DNA from: Chromobacteriaceae bacterium
GTDB taxonomy: Bacteria > Pseudomonadota > Gammaproteobacteria > Burkholderiales > Aquaspirillaceae
Length of the DNA stretch: 7,061 bases
Direction: 5' to 3'
Assembly (NCBI GenBank): GCA_030151505.1
Contig: JASLDQ010000315.1
Span: forward strand, 1 to 7,061
Every line of letters begins with the position of its first letter. The stretch's first letter is position 1. Below the pieces are notes generated by a model. It was given only the letters and a program-made list of their open reading frames with translations, ran no database searches and was not told where the DNA came from. Positions 1 to 7,061 of the stretch are shown here, in pieces. Both the position numbers and the translations under genes were made by a program.

Positions 1-104
1 AAGCGAAAAAACGCGGCGCCGGCGACTCGTTAGTTTTGCCTTGCCGCCACGCCAAGCGATAAGCAAAGGCGGCTCCGGCTGCGCGGATCTTCGGGGGGCG
101 ACTG

Positions 105-119
105 TCGGCACCCTGCCGA
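105..119 (+). other. Short perfect hairpin in the ubiB leader
   Basis: TCGGCA at 105-110 and TGCCGA at 114-119 form a perfect 6-bp stem around a CCC loop. No T-run follows, so it is not a typical terminator. In GC-rich DNA a single stem of this size can arise by chance. It is listed because it is one of four in under 300 bp. Confidence 0.35.
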
Positions 120-157
120 GGCCATGCTGGATTCGCCTTGCCGGCATCGGCCAACAC

Positions 158-170
158 GAGCCGGCGGCTC
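158..170 (+). other. Short hairpin inside the 132-332 segment
   Basis: GAGCC (158-162) pairs with GGCTC (166-170) across a GGC loop. It lies just inside the left arm of the 15-bp inverted repeat. There is no downstream T-run. Taken alone it is weak evidence of function. Confidence 0.3.
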
Positions 171-258
171 CCCAATAAAGCCTCGAAGCGGCACGTCGAG
201 CCGGCCGCGCGCACGGGGGCGTCAGCATCGTGGTCAGCGGCGCCTCGTCGCGGCGGCC

Positions 259-276
259 TGACCCACGACTGGGTCA
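259..276 (+). other. 7-bp hairpin with CGAC loop inside the 132-332 segment
   Basis: TGACCCA (259-265) and TGGGTCA (270-276) form a perfect 7-bp stem closed by a four-base CGAC loop. As DNA the same symmetry could be a binding site for a dimeric regulator. As RNA it is a compact stem-loop. It is the strongest of the small hairpins in the leader, about 130 bp before the ubiB start. Confidence 0.4.
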
Positions 277-367
277 CCGGCAGCACGGTTTTCCGGCACT
301 TGGGCGGCGCCGGGTATTGCCGGCAAGGCGAAAAACCGCCGTTCCAATCCATCAACAACACCGGGTC

Positions 368-380
368 AGCCCTGCGGGCT
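368..380 (+). other. Hairpin just upstream of the ubiB start
   Basis: AGCCC (368-372) and GGGCT (376-380) form a perfect 5-bp stem with a TGC loop, ending 23 bases before the ubiB ATG. No Shine-Dalgarno-like purine run lies between it and the ATG. The stem is short and may be chance, but its position could affect ribosome loading. Confidence 0.3.
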
Positions 381-403
381 CATCCCCACCATCGCCACTC
401 TCC

Positions 404-1921
404 ATGCAAATCGCGCGTTTCCGAAAAATCCTCTTCACCCTCTACCGTTTCGGCCTAGACGAACTGTTGCACGCCCAACCGCGCCTCGCGGAGCTGCACA
501 CCCTGTTCCGCTTCATCCCGCTGCCGCGCGACGTGTCCGCGCCGCGACCGGTGAGGGTGCGGATGGCGCTGGAGCACCTTGGGCCGATTTTCGTCAAGTT
601 CGGCCAGGTGCTGTCGACCCGGCGCGACCTGTTGCCGCCGGAGTACGCCGACGAGTTCGCCCGGCTGCAGGACCGGGTGCCGCCGTTCGACGGCAGCATT
701 GCCCGTCAGGTGATCGAAACCGGCTTCGGCCGCCCGATCGCCGAGCTGTATGCCGAATTCGACGAGACCCCGGTCGCCAGCGCCTCGGTGGCGCAGGTTC
801 ACCGCGCCCGCCTGCACGACGGCCGCGCGGTGGCGGTCAAGGTCTTGCGCCCCGACATTCTGCCGGTGATCGAGCAGGATCTGGCGCTGATGCGCACGCT
901 GGCGCGCTGGGTGGAAAGGCTGTTCGCCGACGGCCGCCGCCTGAAGCCGCGCGAGGTGGTGGCCGAGTTCGACAAGTATCTGCACGACGAACTCGACCTG
1001 ATGCACGAGGCGGCCAACGCCAGCCAGCTGCGCCGCAATTTCACCGGCTCGGACATGCTGGTCGTGCCGGAAGTGTTCTGGGACTGGACCCGCCGCGACG
1101 TGCTGACGCTGGAGTGGATGGACGGCATCCCGGTCGGCCGGATCGACCGCCTGCGCGAGGCCGGCGTCGACCTGAAGAAGCTCAGCCGCTTCGGCGTCGA
1201 AATCTTCTTCACCCAGGTGTTCCGCCATGGCTTTTTCCACGCAGACATGCATCCGGGCAATATTCTGGTGGCGCCGGACGGGCGCTATATCGCGCTCGAC
1301 TTCGGCATCGTCGGCAGCCTGACCGAGACCGACAAGCACTATCTGGCGGTCAACTTCCTCGCCTTCTTCAACCGCGACTACCACCGTGTGGCCACCGCCC
1401 ACATCGAATCGGGCTGGGTGCCAGCCGATACCCGCGCCGAGGAGCTCGAGGCGGCGGTGCGCACCGTGTGCGAGCCGATCTTCGAGAAGCCCTTGAGCCA
1501 GATTTCCTTCGGCCTGGTGTTGCTGCGCCTGTTCGAGACCAGCCGCCGCTTCAACGTCGAAATCCAGCCGCAACTGGTGCTGCTGCAGAAAACCCTGCTC
1601 AACATCGAGGGGCTGGGCCGCCAGCTCGACCCCGACCTCGACCTGTGGGCAACTGCCAAGCCCTTCCTCACCCGCTGGATGAACGAGCAGATGGGCTGGC
1701 GCGGTCTGCTGAAACAATTGAAGAAGGAAGCGCCGGAGTGGGCGCAGGTCTTGCCGGCGATTCCGCGCAAGCTCGACGCCGCCCTGTCCGGCGACACGCA
1801 GAAACTGCTGGTGGCCGGCTATATGCAGCTGATGCGCGAACAGAAAAAGCAGAACTGGCTTTTGGCCGCGCTGACCGTGATGCTGGCCGGGCTGGTGCTG
1901 CTGGTGGCCTTCCGGCTATGA
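404..1921 (+). CDS. ubiB: Ubiquinone biosynthesis protein UbiB (ABC1/ADCK/AarF family kinase-like ATPase)
   Basis: The protein has 505 residues. It belongs to the atypical kinase-like UbiB/COQ8 family, membrane-associated ATPases needed for ubiquinone synthesis and thought to help supply lipid intermediates to the Ubi enzymes. Family motifs appear in order: KxGQ ([10 protein letters not shown], 64-73), the Ala-rich nucleotide loop ASASVAQVH (125-133), Lys146 in VAVKVLRP, ExD (Glu196/Asp198), the HADMHPGN catalytic motif (279-286) and DFG (299-301). One hydrophobic span at about 485-504 is the C-terminal membrane anchor. The E. coli protein is longer (546 residues) with two C-terminal helices. 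From memory the sequence is very close to neisserial UbiB. I chose ATG 404 because the homologous sequence begins there. The frame stays open back to a GTG at 230, but those 58 residues are Arg/Pro-rich and unlike the family. No clear ribosome-binding site precedes ATG 404. The stop overlaps the next start by ATGA. Confidence 0.95.
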   Translation: MQIARFRKILFTLYRFGLDELLHAQPRLAELHTLFRFIPLPRDVSAPRPVRVRMALEHLGPIFVKFGQVLSTRRDLLPPEYADEFARLQDRVPPFDGSIARQVIETGFGRPIAELYAEFDETPVASASVAQVHRARLHDGRAVAVKVLRPDILPVIEQDLALMRTLARWVERLFADGRRLKPREVVAEFDKYLHDELDLMHEAANASQLRRNFTGSDMLVVPEVFWDWTRRDVLTLEWMDGIPVGRIDRLREAGVDLKKLSRFGVEIFFTQVFRHGFFHADMHPGNILVAPDGRYIALDFGIVGSLTETDKHYLAVNFLAFFNRDYHRVATAHIESGWVPADTRAEELEAAVRTVCEPIFEKPLSQISFGLVLLRLFETSRRFNVEIQPQLVLLQKTLLNIEGLGRQLDPDLDLWATAKPFLTRWMNEQMGWRGLLKQLKKEAPEWAQVLPAIPRKLDAALSGDTQKLLVAGYMQLMREQKKQNWLLAALTVMLAGLVLLVAFRL

Positions 1922-3069
1922 GCGGACGGCTCGCGGCGCACTGGCGGCATGGCTGGGCGCGCCTGCGGCCCGAGCCACTGGCGCTGTCGCCGGTCGAGGC
2001 CCGCCGCGCGGTCGGCGCCTCGCTGCTGGCCATCCTGCTGACTTCGCTCAGTTCGCACTGGCTCTTGGGCGACACCGTGCCGCTGCTGGTCGCGTCGATG
2101 GGGGCGGCGTCGGTGCTGCTCTACGTGCTGCCGGCCAGTCCGTTGGCGCAGCCGTGGGCCTTTGCCGGCGGGCATCTGGTGTCGGCCGCCATCGGCGTCG
2201 CGTGCGCCCGCTGGATTCCGTGGCTGCCGGTGGCGGCGGCCTGCGCGGTCGGGCTGTCGATCTGGGCGATGATCCGCCTGCGCTGCCTGCATCCGCCCGG
2301 CGGCGCCATCGCGCTGGCGGCCGTGCTGGGTGGCGAGGCGGTGCGGGAGGCCGGTTTCAGCTTTGTGTGGGCGCCGGTGGGGCTCAACGTGGTGCTGATG
2401 CTGCTTCTGGCGCTCGCCATCAACAACATGATTCCCGGCCGCCATTACCCGCGCCTGCCGGCCGAGTCAGACAATCCGCACCGGATCAAGGACGCCCGGC
2501 CGCTCGAACGCCTCGGCGTGCAGCACGAGGACATCGCCGCCGCGCTGGCCAACTACGGCACCTTGCTCGACATCAGCGGCGAGGATCTCGACCGCGTGCT
2601 GAGCCTGGCCGAGATGCACACCTACCGCCGCAAGCTCGGCGACATCCGCTGCGGCGACATCATGAGCCGCGATCTCGTCACCATCGCGCCGGCGACCTCG
2701 CTGGCCGAGGCATGGCAGCTGCTGCGCCGCCACAAGATCAAGGCCCTGCCGGTCGAGGCCGATGGCTGTCTGGTCGGCATCATCACGCTGGTGGACATCC
2801 TGCGCAGCGCCAGCGCCGACACGCCGGCCGACCTGCGCCAGTGGAGCCGCCGCCTCCTGTCGGGACGCGGCCAGCCGCAGACGGTGGCGGACCTGATGAC
2901 GCGGGACGTGCGGGCAGTGACGGAGGCTTCCCATATCGTCGAGCTGGTGCCCCTGCTGTCCGATCTGGGCCATCATCATCTGCCGGTGATCGACGGGCAG
3001 GGCAGACCGGTCGGCATTGTGACCCAGTCCGACCTCATCGCCGCGCTCTACCGCGGCAGCCTTGGCTGA
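1918..3069 (+). CDS. HPP-family integral membrane protein with two C-terminal CBS domains
   Basis: The protein has 383 residues. The N-terminal ~175 residues form an HPP-family membrane domain with hydrophobic stretches at about 31-51, 53-75, 79-100, 102-121 and 149-172, and the family signature CLHPPGGA at 123-130. A ~60-residue soluble linker (about 180-240) leads to two CBS modules: about 243-297 ([12 protein letters not shown] ... [10 protein letters not shown]) and 322-379 ([12 protein letters not shown] ... [10 protein letters not shown]). CBS pairs usually form one Bateman module that binds adenine nucleotides and regulates the attached domain. Some HPP proteins in cyanobacteria and plant chloroplasts are reported to carry nitrite; the substrate here is unknown. 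The start codon overlaps the ubiB stop (ATGA) and has no strong ribosome-binding site, which points to translational coupling. A role linked to respiration or to adenylate sensing is inference from the neighbour and the CBS pair. Confidence 0.88.
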   Translation: MSGRLAAHWRHGWARLRPEPLALSPVEARRAVGASLLAILLTSLSSHWLLGDTVPLLVASMGAASVLLYVLPASPLAQPWAFAGGHLVSAAIGVACARWIPWLPVAAACAVGLSIWAMIRLRCLHPPGGAIALAAVLGGEAVREAGFSFVWAPVGLNVVLMLLLALAINNMIPGRHYPRLPAESDNPHRIKDARPLERLGVQHEDIAAALANYGTLLDISGEDLDRVLSLAEMHTYRRKLGDIRCGDIMSRDLVTIAPATSLAEAWQLLRRHKIKALPVEADGCLVGIITLVDILRSASADTPADLRQWSRRLLSGRGQPQTVADLMTRDVRAVTEASHIVELVPLLSDLGHHHLPVIDGQGRPVGIVTQSDLIAALYRGSLG

Positions 3070-3088
3070 GCAGAGGGCCCGGCATCGC

Positions 3089-3102
3089 CCGCGCCGGCGC
3101 GG
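3089..3102. repeat. 14-bp perfect palindrome upstream of the zipA promoter
   Basis: CCGCGCC (3089-3095) is followed directly by its reverse complement GGCGCGG (3096-3102). The direct repeat GGCATC occurs on both sides (3081-3086 and 3101-3106). It lies 20 bases after the HPP/CBS stop and just upstream of the likely -35 region. No T-run follows, so it is a poor intrinsic terminator. It could be an operator or an mRNA 3'-end hairpin. Chance is possible in such GC-rich sequence. Confidence 0.35.
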
Positions 3103-3110
3103 CATCACGC

Positions 3111-3140
3111 TTTATGCGGACGCGATTCCACCGCTATAAT
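3111..3140 (+). promoter_or_regulatory. Probable sigma-70-type promoter for zipA-ligA
   Basis: TATAAT at 3135-3140 matches the -10 consensus exactly, a rarity in sequence this GC-rich. The -35 is weak: TTTATG (3111-3116) gives an 18-bp spacer and only 3 of 6 matches to TTGACA. Transcription would begin near 3147-3149, leaving a leader of about 25 bases before the zipA ATG. The site separates the zipA-ligA unit from ubiB-HPP. Confidence 0.55.
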
Positions 3141-3173
3141 CGCCGTTCAGCCAACTCGCATCGGATGATTTGC

Positions 3174-6836
<3,663 letters not shown>

Positions 6837-6838
<2 letters not shown>

Positions 6839-6917
6839 AACGTCAACGGTGAAACCGGCGCGCCACGCGCCGGAAAATGGTCCGGGCCGCGTCGCGGCCG
6901 GCTACGTTTGACGTTTC
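6837..6917 (+). other. Predicted three-way-junction structure between ligA and galU
   Basis: GAAACGTCAA (6837-6846) is the exact reverse complement of TTGACGTTTC (6908-6917), giving a 10-bp closing stem. Inside it sit two perfect GC hairpins. One is CCGGCGCG/CGCGCCGG (6855-6862 with 6866-6873, loop CCA). The other is GGCCGC/GCGGCC (6885-6890 with 6894-6899, loop GTC). The outer stem begins within the ligA TGA stop. No T-run follows, so it is not a standard Rho-independent terminator, though it could still stall transcription, block 3' exonucleases or be processed. The right arm contains ACGTTT twice (6904-6909, 6911-6916), which allows a second pairing register. The complementarity is seen directly; a functional fold is inferred. 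Confidence 0.5.
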
Positions 6918-6930
6918 GCCCCCAACCTGA

Positions 6931-7061
<131 letters not shown>

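Larger units (their letters stand above)
132..332. repeat. 201-bp segment bounded by perfect 15-bp inverted repeats
   Basis: TTCGCCTTGCCGGCA at 132-146 is the exact reverse complement of 318-332. Just inside, CGGC (148-151) can also pair with GCCG (309-312), which extends the potential stem across a small internal loop. The enclosed 171 bp hold two further perfect hairpins (158-170 and 259-276). A related direct copy of the arm, matching at about 12 of 15 positions, lies at 35-49. The layout would fit either a small non-autonomous element with terminal inverted repeats or the closing stem of a structured RNA leader. I see no target-site duplication flanking the arms, and no transposase. The inverted repeat is read directly from the sequence; its nature is inference. 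Confidence 0.5.
1..403. other. Non-coding leader upstream of ubiB, rich in inverted repeats
   Basis: No frame on either strand in this stretch gives a protein with a recognisable domain or credible composition. The open frames that cross it are Arg/Pro-rich and run into ubiB out of its natural start. It contains a 15-bp inverted repeat (132-146 with 318-332) and several short perfect hairpins, listed separately. The first 33 bases read in frame 1 as ten residues rich in Lys/Arg/Ala, then TAG. This could be the tail of a gene to the left, but ten residues cannot support that. I found no convincing -35/-10 pair, so the ubiB promoter is not located. No T-run follows any of the hairpins, so no intrinsic terminator is called. 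Confidence 0.6.

Noticed and set aside
1..33. Possible C-terminal tail of an upstream gene (ten codons, then TAG)
   Set aside because: Ten residues of Lys/Arg/Ala cannot establish a coding region; sequence to the left would decide it.
230..403. N-terminal extension of UbiB from the GTG at 230
   Set aside because: The 58 extra residues do not resemble the family and overlap the structured leader; homology begins at the ATG at 404.
138..458. Small + strand frame of 106 codons starting at TTG in the leader
   Set aside because: Composition is Ser/Arg/Pro-rich with no domain, it runs through the hairpins and into ubiB in another frame, and it has no ribosome-binding site.

Overview
The window looks like a chromosomal housekeeping segment from a GC-rich betaproteobacterium, most likely of the order Neisseriales (a Chromobacterium/Vogesella-like relative rather than Neisseria itself). 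This rests on the UbiB protein, which closely resembles the neisserial form from memory, on a LigA longer than the usual ~670 residues, and on the gene order zipA-ligA-galU. No database search was possible, so the genus is not fixed. All genes lie on the + strand.

Positions 1-403 hold no convincing gene. They are rich in inverted repeats, including a perfect 15-bp pair 171 bp apart, and form the leader of the first operon. The first operon (404-3069) is ubiB, a kinase-like protein needed for ubiquinone synthesis, followed by a membrane protein fusing an HPP domain to two CBS domains. The two overlap by an ATGA stop/start.

A 104-bp gap (3070-3173) contains a 14-bp palindrome and a promoter with a perfect TATAAT box. 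It drives the second operon (3174-6838): a zipA-type division gene whose stop overlaps the start of ligA, the NAD+-dependent DNA ligase, again by ATGA. This LigA carries an extra segment between its HhH domain and its BRCT domain that reads as a degenerate second copy of the HhH unit.

A second 104-bp gap (6839-6942) folds on paper into a closed 81-nt structure: a 10-bp outer stem enclosing two GC-rich hairpins. galU (UTP-glucose-1-phosphate uridylyltransferase) then begins and is cut by the window end.

The genes serve unrelated core tasks: respiratory quinone supply, a probable ligand-gated transporter, divisome assembly, DNA joining and UDP-glucose supply. No defence system, mobile gene, CRISPR array or biosynthetic cluster is visible. 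The points that most repay a second look are the two structured non-coding stretches and the LigA domain duplication.
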